Part shown: positions 17,937 to 26,943 of the stretch, in pieces
How positions within the stretch are numbered: position 1 is the stretch's first letter
Layout of the letters: each line of letters starts with the position of its first letter
The notes under the pieces: generated by a model
Seen by the model: the letters and a program-made list of their open reading frames with translations, nothing else
What the model was told of the DNA's origin: nothing
The model's database searches: none
Origin: Streptomyces sp. CB02261
Lineage (GTDB): Bacteria > Actinomycetota > Actinomycetes > Streptomycetales > Streptomycetaceae
DNA length: 64,000 nt
Assembly (NCBI RefSeq): GCF_001905665.1
Contig: NZ_LIVX01000004.1
Location: forward strand, 399,019-463,018
Direction: 5' to 3'
Made by a program: the position numbers and the translations under genes

Positions 17937-19262
17937 TCATCGCCAGGCGACCGTGACGCCGTCGAGGTCGATCCAGGTGGTGGCGTTGTCGCTGGTGGCG
18001 CCGTACGCCCAGAGCGCGCCGTGGACGTCCGCCTCGATCCGGCACACGTAGCGGCCGGTGTTGTTGTTGCGCGGCACGTTCTGCCGGGTGAGGTGGGTGG
18101 GGCGCAGCCGGTGCGGGAGGGTGCCGATCCTGCTGTCGGCGGTCAGGGAGCAGGTGACGGTGCCGCGCAGCTGGAGGTAGGTGGTGCCGGCGAGGGCGAT
18201 CAGCCGTCCGCGCGGGGGCTGGGCGCCGGGGTTGACGCCCGGTTCGAGGGCGAGGTCCTCCCAGTCCGCGAGCACCTTGACGCCGTCGACGGCGGGCTTG
18301 GTCGGGTACCAGCCGATCGTGACGTCGCGTGAACCCGTGGTGCCGGGGACGGTGTTGCTGAAGCCGAACAGGAGCCGGGTCTCCGCGGTCGCGGGGTCGA
18401 CCTCGACGGCGACGCCCTCGGGCTCGCGGCGGGTGAGGCCGTCGGCGTTGGTGACCACCTGCCGGTCGAGGCGGGCCCCGGTGCTCCACGAGTAGGAGGT
18501 GAGGAAGGCGATCCCGGGGAACTCGCTGGGGATCGTGGGGTTGCCGTCCTTGTCGTACGGCGCCCACTGGTACGAGTAGAGGACGTCTCCGAGTGCCGTG
18601 AAGCCCTGCGAGACGAGGGTCTTCTGCAGCGGGTAGGGCGAGGGCACGTCGGGGGTGACGTCCTCACCGGCCGGCATCACGAAGGTGGTGCCCACCGGGA
18701 CCCATGACCCGGCGGCGGCCGCGGCGGGGTCGTATCGGGTGAAGTGCCGCTTTCCGTCCTTGTGGTACATCACGCAGAGCAGGTTGTTCACCGGGTCGAG
18801 CGACGGGCCGACGCCCGACGTGCTGCCGGGCGGTGTGAACTTCTGCCCCTGCGGTATGAGGGCGCCGTCGAGGACCGAGCCGTCGACGAAGCGGAAGCGG
18901 GTGACGGCCTTGCCGAAGGTCGCCGTGACCGTGGTGCCGCTCATGCTGGTGTGCAGCGGGCCGACCTCGGTCCAGAGGTACGTGTCGGCGCCGACGGGCT
19001 GGGCACCCATCGAGAGTCCGTGGCCGAAGCCCTTCAGCTGCATCGAGCCGGTGACCTTGCCGGTCCGGCGGTCGATGCGGTTGAGCCACATGTTGCCCTG
19101 CGGCATGGTGGCCGAGCTCTCCACCTGGAGCACGAAGACGTGCCCGTTGACGGTGTCGGTGGCGATCGCCTGGGGGGCGGGGCCCTTCACCAGGTCGACC
19201 GTCTGGATGAGCCTGCCGGTGACGCCGGACAGGTCGACGCCGTTGGCGTCCGTGTAAGCCAT
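17937..19262 (-). CDS. P68 RBP/TagC-like beta-propeller protein
   Basis: This 441-residue protein has no signal peptide. The N-terminal 330 residues have repeated beta-propeller strands (IATDTVNGHVFVLQVES, WLNRIDRRTGKVTGSM, AFLTSYSWSTGARLDR) like the TagC/phage-P68 receptor-binding propeller family often annotated in Streptomyces as phage baseplate or teichoic-acid protein C. The last 115 residues are the domain shared with the 17362 protein. GGGGAG 6 nt upstream supports the ATG. It is divergent from the iron-box gene at 19477; the box lies 145 nt from this start. No phage genes are nearby. Confidence 0.8.
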   Translation of the reverse strand: MAYTDANGVDLSGVTGRLIQTVDLVKGPAPQAIATDTVNGHVFVLQVESSATMPQGNMWLNRIDRRTGKVTGSMQLKGFGHGLSMGAQPVGADTYLWTEVGPLHTSMSGTTVTATFGKAVTRFRFVDGSVLDGALIPQGQKFTPPGSTSGVGPSLDPVNNLLCVMYHKDGKRHFTRYDPAAAAAGSWVPVGTTFVMPAGEDVTPDVPSPYPLQKTLVSQGFTALGDVLYSYQWAPYDKDGNPTIPSEFPGIAFLTSYSWSTGARLDRQVVTNADGLTRREPEGVAVEVDPATAETRLLFGFSNTVPGTTGSRDVTIGWYPTKPAVDGVKVLADWEDLALEPGVNPGAQPPRGRLIALAGTTYLQLRGTVTCSLTADSRIGTLPHRLRPTHLTRQNVPRNNNTGRYVCRIEADVHGALWAYGATSDNATTWIDLDGVTVAWR

Positions 19263-19406
19263 GTTCTCTCCCCGGGATCCGCGCGGGATCCGTTTGACGA
19301 AGAGCAGATCATCACACGGCACGTCAGCGACCCCTCCGGGTGGGCACCCCTCTCCTTCCGCGTCGGCCTTCCGTGACCCCGACCTTCCGTGCCCGGCGAC
19401 GATAAG

Positions 19407-19425
19407 TTAGCTTAGGCTTACCTAA
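19407..19425 (+). promoter_or_regulatory. DmdR1/IdeR-type iron box
   Basis: TTAGCTTAGGCTTACCTAA matches the known DtxR-family consensus TTAGGTTAGGCTAACCTAA at 17 of 19 positions. Its centre is about 60 nt upstream of the DUF2470 start. It is the only such site noticed in the window. It predicts repression of the downstream gene when iron is plentiful. Confidence 0.85.
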
Positions 19426-19476
19426 GTAATAGACCTGAGTAGCAGCGTCTCCGTCACCTGTCCCGGGAGAACTCGG

Positions 19477-20181
19477 ATGCGACCCTTCAGCCCCCGCGCC
19501 ACGCGGCCCACCCCCGCCGAGCGCGTGCGATCGATCCTGGCGGCCGCCCACTCGATGACCGTCGTCTCCGACGGAGTCCACCAGGAGGTCCACCTCCTGG
19601 ACGGGACCGGGCCGATGGGGCACATCCACCTGCACGACCCGTCCGAGGAGAGCCACGCCGGTCAGACCGCGCGGATCCCCGTACGCCTGGAGTTCACGGA
19701 CATCGCCCCGACTCCCGTACGCGAACGGCTGCGGGCGCGGGTCACCCTGACGGGGCTTCTGGCCGCGCCCTACGCACCGGAGGCGAGCGCCAGCATCTGC
19801 ATGGAGTTCGGCCAGGCCCTCCTGGAGGACGCCGAGGGCCGGACGTACATCACCCTCGACGAGCTCCACGCGACCGACATCGACCCGATGGCCTCCTGCG
19901 AGGCCTCGATGCTGACCCACCTCGTCGACGGCCACGGCGAACTCGTGCCCCTGCTGCTGCGCCTCGTCCGCCCCCGCCCCGACCGGGACATGGTCCGCGC
20001 CCTCCCCGTCGCCCTGGACCGCTACGGCATCACCCTGCGGCTCGAACACCCCGCTGGACACCAGGACGTGCGACTGCCCTTCCCGAGCCCCGTCACCGAC
20101 ATCGAGGAGGCGGGCCCCCGGATGCACGCCCTCCTCGCCGCGGCCCGCCGCTCCTCCCACCCCAACCGGCTGCTGACCTGA
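19477..20181 (+). CDS. DUF2470-type protein under an iron box
   Basis: This 234-residue cytoplasmic protein resembles DUF2470-containing proteins: ERVRSILAAAHSMTVVSD at the start, a beta-rich middle (VRLEFTDIAPTPVRERLRARVTLTG) and DPMASCEASMLTHLVDGHGELV in the C-terminal half. DUF2470 also forms the C-terminal part of HugZ-type haem-degrading enzymes, and related streptomycete proteins are often near haem or iron genes. The iron box 51 nt upstream suggests induction under iron starvation. A role in haem/iron handling is an inference; no catalytic residues are assigned. Confidence 0.8.
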   Translation: MRPFSPRATRPTPAERVRSILAAAHSMTVVSDGVHQEVHLLDGTGPMGHIHLHDPSEESHAGQTARIPVRLEFTDIAPTPVRERLRARVTLTGLLAAPYAPEASASICMEFGQALLEDAEGRTYITLDELHATDIDPMASCEASMLTHLVDGHGELVPLLLRLVRPRPDRDMVRALPVALDRYGITLRLEHPAGHQDVRLPFPSPVTDIEEAGPRMHALLAAARRSSHPNRLLT

Positions 20182-20305
20182 GCGAACGCCCGCGCCCCCG
20201 GCCGAGATGCCGGAGCGCGGCGGCAGGCGAACAATGGACGGGTAGACCCGCCCACGGTCGGTGCGGGGACCGCTCGGGGACCTCCCAACCGGACACGGCC
20301 TCGCC

Positions 20306-22582
20306 ATGAACACAGGAAGCCCGGCCGCACGCCGGCCCGCGCCACCCAAGGGCGCCCTGTACCGCCTCGGGCACTGGTGCGCCCGTCACTTCGTCGTCGT
20401 CATCGCCCTGTGGCTGGCGGCGATGGTGGGACTCCAGATCACCGACCGGGCCGTCGGAGGACAGTACTCCGACGACTTCGACCTGCCCGGGGTGCAGTCG
20501 GCGGAAGGCCTCGACGTCCTCAGGGCGCACGATCCCGCGGCCGGCGGCTACGCCGCCCAGATCGTCCTGAACAGGCCCTCCGGACCCCTCACGGACGAGG
20601 CGTCCGCCGTCAACTCGACCGTCGCCGCCCTGGAGAAGCTGCCCGACGTCCTCGGCGCGCAGAACCCACTGCCGCCACCGGGCACCACCCCGCCGCCCCC
20701 GCCGGCCGGCACCACCAACACGGGCCCGCTGTCCACGGACGGCAGGACCGCGTACATCACCGTCCGCTTCAGCGTGCCGCCGTCCACCCTCGGCACCGGC
20801 TACCTGCCCGGCGTCGACACCGCCGTACAGCCGCTCCGCGACGCCGGCGTCACCGTCGAGTACGGCGGCACGCTCGGCGAACTGGCCCGGCCGCAGGCCG
20901 ACGACCGCACCAGCGAGGCGATCGGCTTCGGCGTCGCCATCGTGGTCCTCCTCATCGGCTTCGGCAGCGTCATCGCCGCCGTCCTGCCCCTGGTCACGGC
21001 CCTCATCGGCGCCATCTGCGGACTCGCCCTGCTGGGCCTGGCGGCGGCCGCCTTCACCTTCGGCACGGTCTCTCCCACCCTGGCGACCATGATCGGCCTC
21101 GGCGTCGGCATCGACTACGCGCTGTTCCTCATCACCCGCCACCGCCAGAACCTCATGAACGGGCACGATCCCGCCGACTCGGCCGGCCTCGCGACCACCA
21201 CCAGCGGCCGGGCGGTCCTCGTATCAGGCTGCACCGTCATCATCGCCCTCTCGGGTCTGTGGGTCTCCGGCGTCACCTTCATCGGCAAACTGGGGCTGGC
21301 GGCCGCCTTCACCGTCGTCACCGCCGTCCTCGCCGCGCTCACCCTGGTCCCGGCCATGCTCGGACTCGTCGGCAGGCGCGTCGACCGCTACCACGTCCGC
21401 AAGCCCGTGGCCGAGACCGACGCCGAGCCCGGAGCGCCCGCGCACGGCACCTGGCACCGGTGCGCGCAACGCGTCGAGAAGCGCCCCTGGTGGTTCCTCA
21501 CCGGCGGCGTCCTGGTGCTGCTCGTCCTGGCGTTCCCGCTGCTCTTCATCCAGCTCGGCCACATCGGCGACGGGGCCGACCCCGAGTCGTTCACGGACCG
21601 CCGCGCCTACGACCTCGTCTCCACCGCCTTCGGGCCCGGCGCCAACGGGCCGCTGACCCTCGTCGTCGACCAGACGACCGTGCCCGCCTCGGACCGGGCG
21701 GACCTCGCCGACAAGCTGAAGCAGGCGCTGACCGGAGTCCCGGACGCGGCGTCCATCACCCCGCTCCAGGCCACCTCCGACGGGGACGTGCTGGTCGGCA
21801 CCGCCTACTCGGTCGCCGCCCCGCAGGACGAGAAGACCACCCGGTTGACCGACCACCTCGTCGACGACGTGCTGCCGCAGGCCGTGGCCGGCACCGACGC
21901 GCAGACCTACGTCACCGGCACCACGGCCGCCCAGGTGGACTTCCTCGACATCGTCTCCAGCCGCCTCCCCCTGATCATCGCCGTGGTGGTGGGGCTGGCC
22001 TTCCTCGTCATCCTCATCGTCTTCCGCGGCCTGCTCGTGGCGCTGAAGGCGGCCGTCCTCAACGTCCTCTCCATCGCCGCCTCGTACGGCGTGGTCGTCG
22101 CCGTCTTCCAGTGGGGCTGGGGCGGGCCGGCGCTCGGCGTCTCCGGCAAGGTCCCCATCGAGAGCTACGTGCCGATGATGATGTTCGCCATCGTCTTCGG
22201 GCTCAGCATGGACTACGAGATCTTCCTGCTGTCCCGCGTCCGCGAGGCGTGGCTGCGCACCGGGGACCCGAAGGCCAGCGTGGCCCACGCCCTGGAGATC
22301 ACCGCCCGGGTCATCACCTGCGCGGCGCTGATCATGGTCAGTGTCTTCGCGGCCTTCATCGTGTCGGACAACATCGTCGTCAAGATGCTCGGACTCGGTC
22401 TCGCGGCCAGCGTCCTCATCGACGCCACCGTGGTGCGCCTGCTGCTGGTACCCGCGGTGCTGACCCTCCTCGGCCGGCGCGCCTGGTGGACCCCCCGTTG
22501 GCTCGACCGGATCCTGCCCCACCTGGACACCGAGGGCGAAGGCGAGGTGACCCCGGAGCCGGAACCGACGGGCAAGCGCTGA
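20306..22582 (+). CDS. MMPL/RND family transporter
   Basis: This protein of about 758 residues has a first helix near 27-46, then a periplasmic loop with a Pro-rich insert ([13 protein letters not shown]). A block of five to six helices follows (about 210-370) with the MMPL signature [14 protein letters not shown] second half repeats the layout with [18 protein letters not shown]. Such proteins export lipids, antibiotics or other hydrophobic compounds using the proton gradient. The ATG at 20306 lacks a clear ribosome site; an in-frame GTG at 20261 would add 15 residues. Its substrate is unknown. Confidence 0.9.
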   Translation: MNTGSPAARRPAPPKGALYRLGHWCARHFVVVIALWLAAMVGLQITDRAVGGQYSDDFDLPGVQSAEGLDVLRAHDPAAGGYAAQIVLNRPSGPLTDEASAVNSTVAALEKLPDVLGAQNPLPPPGTTPPPPPAGTTNTGPLSTDGRTAYITVRFSVPPSTLGTGYLPGVDTAVQPLRDAGVTVEYGGTLGELARPQADDRTSEAIGFGVAIVVLLIGFGSVIAAVLPLVTALIGAICGLALLGLAAAAFTFGTVSPTLATMIGLGVGIDYALFLITRHRQNLMNGHDPADSAGLATTTSGRAVLVSGCTVIIALSGLWVSGVTFIGKLGLAAAFTVVTAVLAALTLVPAMLGLVGRRVDRYHVRKPVAETDAEPGAPAHGTWHRCAQRVEKRPWWFLTGGVLVLLVLAFPLLFIQLGHIGDGADPESFTDRRAYDLVSTAFGPGANGPLTLVVDQTTVPASDRADLADKLKQALTGVPDAASITPLQATSDGDVLVGTAYSVAAPQDEKTTRLTDHLVDDVLPQAVAGTDAQTYVTGTTAAQVDFLDIVSSRLPLIIAVVVGLAFLVILIVFRGLLVALKAAVLNVLSIAASYGVVVAVFQWGWGGPALGVSGKVPIESYVPMMMFAIVFGLSMDYEIFLLSRVREAWLRTGDPKASVAHALEITARVITCAALIMVSVFAAFIVSDNIVVKMLGLGLAASVLIDATVVRLLLVPAVLTLLGRRAWWTPRWLDRILPHLDTEGEGEVTPEPEPTGKR

Positions 22583-22636
22583 CCGCACCGGGGGACGGGT
22601 ACGACCGGCCGTCACCCGCCCCGCCATGATGGGGAG

Positions 22637-23191
22637 ATGAAGACCCTCGCAGAGGTGGACGCGCTCGCCGACCGCGCGCACGCCGGACAGACCGACAAGA
22701 CCGGCGTCCCGTACGTCCGGCACGTCCGCGCGGTCGCCGCGGGCCTGGAGCCGTTCGGCCCGCACCTGACCATGGCCGGACTCCTCCACGACGTCATCGA
22801 GGACACCCCGTGGACGGCGGACGCACTCCGCGCCGCCGGGGTCCCCGACAGGGTCGTCACCATCGTCGAAGCCGTCACCAACGCCCCCGGTACCCCCTAC
22901 GAGGAGAAGATCCGCCGCATCACGGAGGATCCCGACGCCACCCTCGTGAAGATCGCCGACAACGCGCACAACAGCCGCACGGACCGGGCCGACCGGCTGC
23001 CGCCCGACCGGCGCGAGCGACTCGCCCTCAAGTACCGGGCGGCCCGGGACGTGTTGTGGGCGGCGGCCGATCCCGAGCGGATCGCGACGATCCTGCGCGT
23101 CGTCAACCCCGAGCTCCTCGACGAACTGGAAACCCGGTGTGACCGGGGTCACGGGAACCCGTCCCGGGGCCCGGACAGACCAGAGAGGTGA
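22637..23191 (+). CDS. HD-domain (p)ppGpp hydrolase-like protein
   Basis: This 184-residue protein resembles the stand-alone hydrolase domain of RelA/SpoT (Mesh1-like). It shows His29 (PYVRHVRAV), the metal-binding LLHDVIEDT with His51-Asp52, and KIADNAHN with Asp108. These residues match the Mn-binding set of (p)ppGpp 3'-pyrophosphohydrolases; the true substrate may be another nucleotide. Its stop overlaps the GTG of the ECF sigma gene (GTGA at 23188), linking an alarmone-type hydrolase to a sigma factor operon. The ribosome site GGGGAG abuts the ATG, which is unusually close. Confidence 0.82.
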   Translation: MKTLAEVDALADRAHAGQTDKTGVPYVRHVRAVAAGLEPFGPHLTMAGLLHDVIEDTPWTADALRAAGVPDRVVTIVEAVTNAPGTPYEEKIRRITEDPDATLVKIADNAHNSRTDRADRLPPDRRERLALKYRAARDVLWAAADPERIATILRVVNPELLDELETRCDRGHGNPSRGPDRPER

Positions 23192-23853
23192 ACACAGACA
23201 CGCGCGCACGCATCCGGGACGGAGACCCTGCGGCCTTCGCCGAACTCTTCGACTCCTACGCCCGGAGCGTCTACAACCACGCCTTCCGGCTGACCGGCGA
23301 CTGGTCGGTCGCCGAGGACGTGATGGCGGCCACCTTCCTGGAAGCCTGGCGGCTACGGCGGAAGGTGGACCCCGAAGGCGGGTCGCTCCGGCCCTGGCTG
23401 CTCGGCGTCGCCACCAACGTCGCCCGCAACCACTGCCGCGGCAACCGCCGGTACCGGGCGGCCGCCGCCGCGTACGCCGAAGCCGGCCCGGCCGGAACCC
23501 CGGTACCCGACCACGCCGCCGAGGTCGCCGGCCGGATCGACGACCGGCGCCGCATCGCGGCCACCCTCCGGGCCCTCGGCACGCTCCGCCGCACCGAACG
23601 CGAGGTCCTGGTGCTCTGCCTCTGGGAAGGCCTCGCCTACACCGAGGTGGCCAAGGCCCTCCGCGTCCCCGTCGGCACCGTCCGCTCCCGGCTCTCCCGC
23701 GCCCGCGCCCGGCTCCGCACCGGAGCCGAGGCCGAACTCGCCCGAGAGGCGGCAGAACCCACCCGGCGAGAACGGGAACCCGCCCCCCGCGCCCGACAGA
23801 CAACAGGTGATCGCGTGAACGCGGTCCGGCCCGCGCAGGAAGGAATCCGATGA
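23188..23853 (+). CDS. ECF-type RNA polymerase sigma factor
   Basis: This 221-residue protein has a sigma-2 region (FDSYARSVYNHAFRLTGDWSVAEDVMAATFLEAW) and a sigma-4 HTH (LAYTEVAKALRVPVGTVRSRLSRARARL). An Arg/Glu-rich tail of about 35 residues follows. No classical anti-sigma ZAS motif is nearby. The third gene of the operon encodes a CU044_5270-type membrane protein that usually accompanies this sigma subfamily and may play the regulatory role. Start and stop overlap both neighbours (GTGA and ATGA), so the three genes are coupled. Confidence 0.9.
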   Translation: MNTDTRARIRDGDPAAFAELFDSYARSVYNHAFRLTGDWSVAEDVMAATFLEAWRLRRKVDPEGGSLRPWLLGVATNVARNHCRGNRRYRAAAAAYAEAGPAGTPVPDHAAEVAGRIDDRRRIAATLRALGTLRRTEREVLVLCLWEGLAYTEVAKALRVPVGTVRSRLSRARARLRTGAEAELAREAAEPTRREREPAPRARQTTGDRVNAVRPAQEGIR

Positions 23854-24914
23854 ACCTCGGCCCGCACCAGCCCCGTACGGCGAACCGACACGAGAACGGA
23901 GACCTCCCCGCGACCGAGGAGCACGACCTTCCTCCGGGCCGCCACCAGTTCCACAAGGAGCGCCTGATGAGCCAGATCCACGACGACCGCCGCGCCGCCA
24001 CCCCGCGCGCCCCGCGCAACCCCTTCCTGCGGAAGGCGATCCTCCTGCCGGCCGCGACCGCGCTCGCCGGCGCCCTCGCCGTCGGCGTCCTCCTCCTCAC
24101 CCCCGGCGGGCCCCAGGGCTCCGACGACCTCGCCGCCGGGCCCGCCCTCACCACCCGGATCGGCACCGTCGACGCGCACGGCGCGCCCCGCCTCCTCGAC
24201 CGGATCTCGCTCGCCGCGGCCGGCGCGGACGCCCCGAAGGGCCGCGCCGGCCAGTACGTCTACATCGAGACGCGGAGCGCCAACACGTACGTGAAGAGCG
24301 TCGGGGGAGTGAGCAGCCTCGTCAGCCGGCCCCTGCACACCCGGCAGTCCTGGCGCTCGCCGGACGGCCTCGACGGCTGGCTGATCGAGCCCGGCACCAC
24401 CGGCCCCGAGGGCATCACCCTGGCGGGCCCGGACGAGACCGGCAACGTCCCGAAGCCGCACCTCGGCGCCCCTTCGCACGACTACCTCGCCACCCTCCCC
24501 ACGGACCCCGACGCCCTCCTGCGGAAGATCTACGAGGAGACCGAGGGGCAGGGCAACGGCAGGGACCAGCAGGCCTTCACCACGATCGGGGACCTGCTGA
24601 CCGAGAGCTGGCCGACGCCCCGGCTCACCGCGGCGCTCTACAAGGCCGCCGGGAAGATCCCCGGTGTCGTCCTGGTGGACGGCGCCACCGACGCCGCCGG
24701 CCGCAAGGGGATCGCCGTCGCCCGGCTCGACGAGGCGAGCGGCGCCCGCACCGAATGGATCTTCGACAGCAGGACCCTCACCTTCCTCGGCGAGCGCACC
24801 GTGCAGGTGAAGGGCGACAGCGGCGAGGGCGGGCTCATCAAGCCCGGCACCGTCGTCTCCACCCACGCGATCATGGTCAGGGCCTTCGTCGACGAGCTCA
24901 AGGCCACCCCGTAG
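23850..24914 (+). CDS. CU044_5270 family membrane protein (sigma-factor partner)
   Basis: This 354-residue type II membrane protein has a cytoplasmic N-terminus (1-62), one transmembrane helix (63-83) and a large extracytoplasmic domain. Markers of the domain are QYVYIETRSANTYV, TPRLTAALYKAAGKIPGVVL and TEWIFDSRTLTFLGERTV. This layout is typical of proteins co-encoded with SigE/ECF sigma factors, where they may act as membrane sensors or anti-sigma factors. Two starts have good ribosome sites: ATG 23850, overlapping the sigma stop, and ATG 23967 after AAGGAG. The longer one keeps the usual N-terminal cytoplasmic part. Confidence 0.85.
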   Translation: MNLGPHQPRTANRHENGDLPATEEHDLPPGRHQFHKERLMSQIHDDRRAATPRAPRNPFLRKAILLPAATALAGALAVGVLLLTPGGPQGSDDLAAGPALTTRIGTVDAHGAPRLLDRISLAAAGADAPKGRAGQYVYIETRSANTYVKSVGGVSSLVSRPLHTRQSWRSPDGLDGWLIEPGTTGPEGITLAGPDETGNVPKPHLGAPSHDYLATLPTDPDALLRKIYEETEGQGNGRDQQAFTTIGDLLTESWPTPRLTAALYKAAGKIPGVVLVDGATDAAGRKGIAVARLDEASGARTEWIFDSRTLTFLGERTVQVKGDSGEGGLIKPGTVVSTHAIMVRAFVDELKATP

Positions 24915-24956
24915 GCACCGGGGCCGGCACCGAGCGCCCGGCCGGGTACGCCCCGG

Positions 24957-25892
24957 TCAGGGCGTACGGCCCGCCGACCAGCCGCCCAGCTCGGTCGGGC
25001 GGTTGGTGATGATGCCGTCCACGCCGAGGTCGTCCAGCGCCTTCCAGCGGTCGGCCTTGTCCACCGTCCATACGTGGACGGCCACACCCGCCGCGTGCAG
25101 CTCGTCCACCAGCCCCGGACGGGTGGCGAGGGCGGCGTCCGAGACGTTGTACGCGTCGAGGTCCAGCTCCTCGGCGAGCGCGACCGGGTCGGCGTCGAGC
25201 GTCCCCCGCAGCAGACCGACCGGCAGCTCGGGCGCCAGCTCGCGGGTGTGCTTCAGGGACGCGATGTCGAAGCTCTGGACGAAGACCCGGTCCGTCATGC
25301 CCTGGTCCCGGACGTCCTGGACGATCCGGGCCACCTCGGCGCGACTGTGGCGGCCCTTGATCTCCAGGAGCAGCTTCCCGCCGCGCGCGCGGAGGTCCGC
25401 CAACTGGGCGGCGAGGGTCGGCACCCGGGTCCCGGCGTAGGCGGGCGCGAACCAGGAGCCGGCGTCCAGGGCGTCCAGCTGGGCGGACGTCAGGGAGCGG
25501 ACCGGGCCCGTGCCGTCGGTCGTCCGGTCGACGGTCGTGTCGTGGAGGATGTACGGCACGCCGTCCTTGCTGGGCTGGACGTCGTTCTCGATCCAGACCG
25601 CTCCGCCCCGCCGGGCCACCTCGTCGGAGACCAGGGTGTTCTCGGGGGCCGCCGAGGAGGCACCCCGGTGGGCGATCACCGTCAGCGGCGCTCCGGCCGC
25701 GCGCATCCAGGGGCTCGCCTCCGCCGTGGCCTCCGCCGCAGTGACCTCAGGGGCCGGACGGGGCGCGGACCGCGAGGGCGGGGCGGCGACGACGAAGGCG
25801 GTCGCGAGCCCCGCCACGGCCGTGGCCACGGCGACCAGTCCGACGACCGTACGACGACGGTTCCGGGAGGTGGGCGGGTGAGCGTCTCTCAT
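24957..25892 (-). CDS. Glycerophosphodiester phosphodiesterase, secreted or membrane-anchored
   Basis: This 311-residue protein has an N-terminal hydrophobic segment (about 15-37) acting as signal or anchor, then a GDPD TIM barrel. The catalytic features are AHRGASSAAPENT (His75, Arg76), IENDVQPSKDG and ILHDTTVDRTTDGTG, the standard metal/acid-base set. It releases glycerol 3-phosphate from deacylated phospholipids or teichoic acids outside the membrane. The ATG at 25892 lacks a strong ribosome site. It is transcribed alone; no Pho box was recognised. Confidence 0.9.
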   Translation of the reverse strand: MRDAHPPTSRNRRRTVVGLVAVATAVAGLATAFVVAAPPSRSAPRPAPEVTAAEATAEASPWMRAAGAPLTVIAHRGASSAAPENTLVSDEVARRGGAVWIENDVQPSKDGVPYILHDTTVDRTTDGTGPVRSLTSAQLDALDAGSWFAPAYAGTRVPTLAAQLADLRARGGKLLLEIKGRHSRAEVARIVQDVRDQGMTDRVFVQSFDIASLKHTRELAPELPVGLLRGTLDADPVALAEELDLDAYNVSDAALATRPGLVDELHAAGVAVHVWTVDKADRWKALDDLGVDGIITNRPTELGGWSAGRTP

Positions 25893-26039
25893 GTCCGGAC
25901 ACCCTACGGGGCACCGCCCTGCGACACGACGGGCGCCCCGAACCCTTGGCGGGAATCGCCCGGACTGCGGCACCGTGGGGGTGTGCCCGGAGCCGAACCA
26001 TCGGGGGTCCACGGCCGGGCGTGGCAGTCGGGGGGACTC

Positions 26040-26777
26040 ATGGACAGCGGAAGCACCGCCCACAGACGCGACGGCGAGGCGGCGCGGGGAACCGGCCGCG
26101 ACACCGTGCAGGGCCGCGGCCGGGGGGTGCTCGAAGGGGCGTTCGCCCTGCTCGACGCCCTGCGCAGGAGCGGCGACGAGGCCGGGGTGACCGAGCTGGC
26201 GCTCCTCTGCGGAGTGCCCAAGGGCAGCGTCCACCGGCTGCTCGACCAACTCGTCACACTCGGCGCCGTCGAACGGAAGGGCAACCGCTACCGGGTCGGA
26301 CCGCAGCTCTACCGCCTCGGCCAGGCCTGGGAGCCGCACCCCGGGCTGCGGCCCGCCGCCCGGCTGCCGCTCCAGCGGCTCCGGGCCGCCACCGGCGCGA
26401 GCGTGGTCCTCGCCGTACTGCGCGAGGACATGGCGATCACGATCGGCTCCGTGCCCGGAGACCTGGAACCGCTGCTCCCGGTACGGGACGGCCTCGCGTT
26501 CCGGCTCGACACCGCCGCCGGAAAGGCGCTGCGGGGACCCCTCCGCGGGGGCGCGATCCTCGACCGCGAGGACGTCATGGACGGCGTGTGCTGCGCCTCG
26601 CTGCCGATCCGCACCCCGGACGGGCGTACCGTCGCCGCCCTCGCCGGCATGGTCCCGGCCGGCCGGCCGCTCGACGCGCTCGCCCGGGGCGTCGCCGAGG
26701 CGGGCGCCGCGATCAGCCGCGCGCTCGCCAGGGGAGGGCCGAGGAGCAGGGTCCCGGCGGCCGCGCCGGTGCTCTGA
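26040..26777 (+). CDS. IclR family transcriptional regulator
   Basis: This 245-residue protein has an N-terminal winged HTH (GVLEGAFALLDALRRSG, VTELALLCGVPKGSVHRLLDQLVTLGAVERKG) and a C-terminal GAF-like effector domain with DTAAGKALRG and the Cys-containing DGVCCASLPIR. GGGGGGAC 4-5 nt before the ATG supports the start. A palindrome GTTCCG-N5-CGGAAC lies 21 nt after the gene and before the secreted-protein gene at 26944, suggesting that gene as a target. The effector is unknown. Confidence 0.88.
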   Translation: MDSGSTAHRRDGEAARGTGRDTVQGRGRGVLEGAFALLDALRRSGDEAGVTELALLCGVPKGSVHRLLDQLVTLGAVERKGNRYRVGPQLYRLGQAWEPHPGLRPAARLPLQRLRAATGASVVLAVLREDMAITIGSVPGDLEPLLPVRDGLAFRLDTAAGKALRGPLRGGAILDREDVMDGVCCASLPIRTPDGRTVAALAGMVPAGRPLDALARGVAEAGAAISRALARGGPRSRVPAAAPVL

Positions 26778-26797
26778 ACCGGCCGTCCGGCGGCGCT

Positions 26798-26814
26798 GTT
26801 CCGTCCAGCGGAAC
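26798..26814. promoter_or_regulatory. IclR-like operator candidate
   Basis: GTTCCGTCCAGCGGAAC is a perfect 6-bp inverted repeat with a 5-bp spacer, the shape of many IclR-family sites. It lies between an iclR-type gene and the gene at 26944, 130 nt before the latter. Confidence 0.55.
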
Positions 26815-26943
26815 GCGCGTAGAACCGGCGGGGGCGGACGGGCACAGTAGGTGATGTGCCGAGGGGAACGGCACACCGGCCCCGCCGAGCGAGGCGGGCC
26901 GGGACCACCGTCACGAGAGTGACCCGATGTGTGGGGGGACCAC

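Noticed and set aside
17937..19262. Prophage tail/baseplate gene
   Set aside because: Only the propeller likeness suggests phage; no other phage genes, integrase or attachment sites are near.
21224..24166. A 980-residue minus-strand open frame
   Set aside because: It is antisense to the MMPL, HD and sigma genes; Arg/Gly-rich with no recognisable domain.
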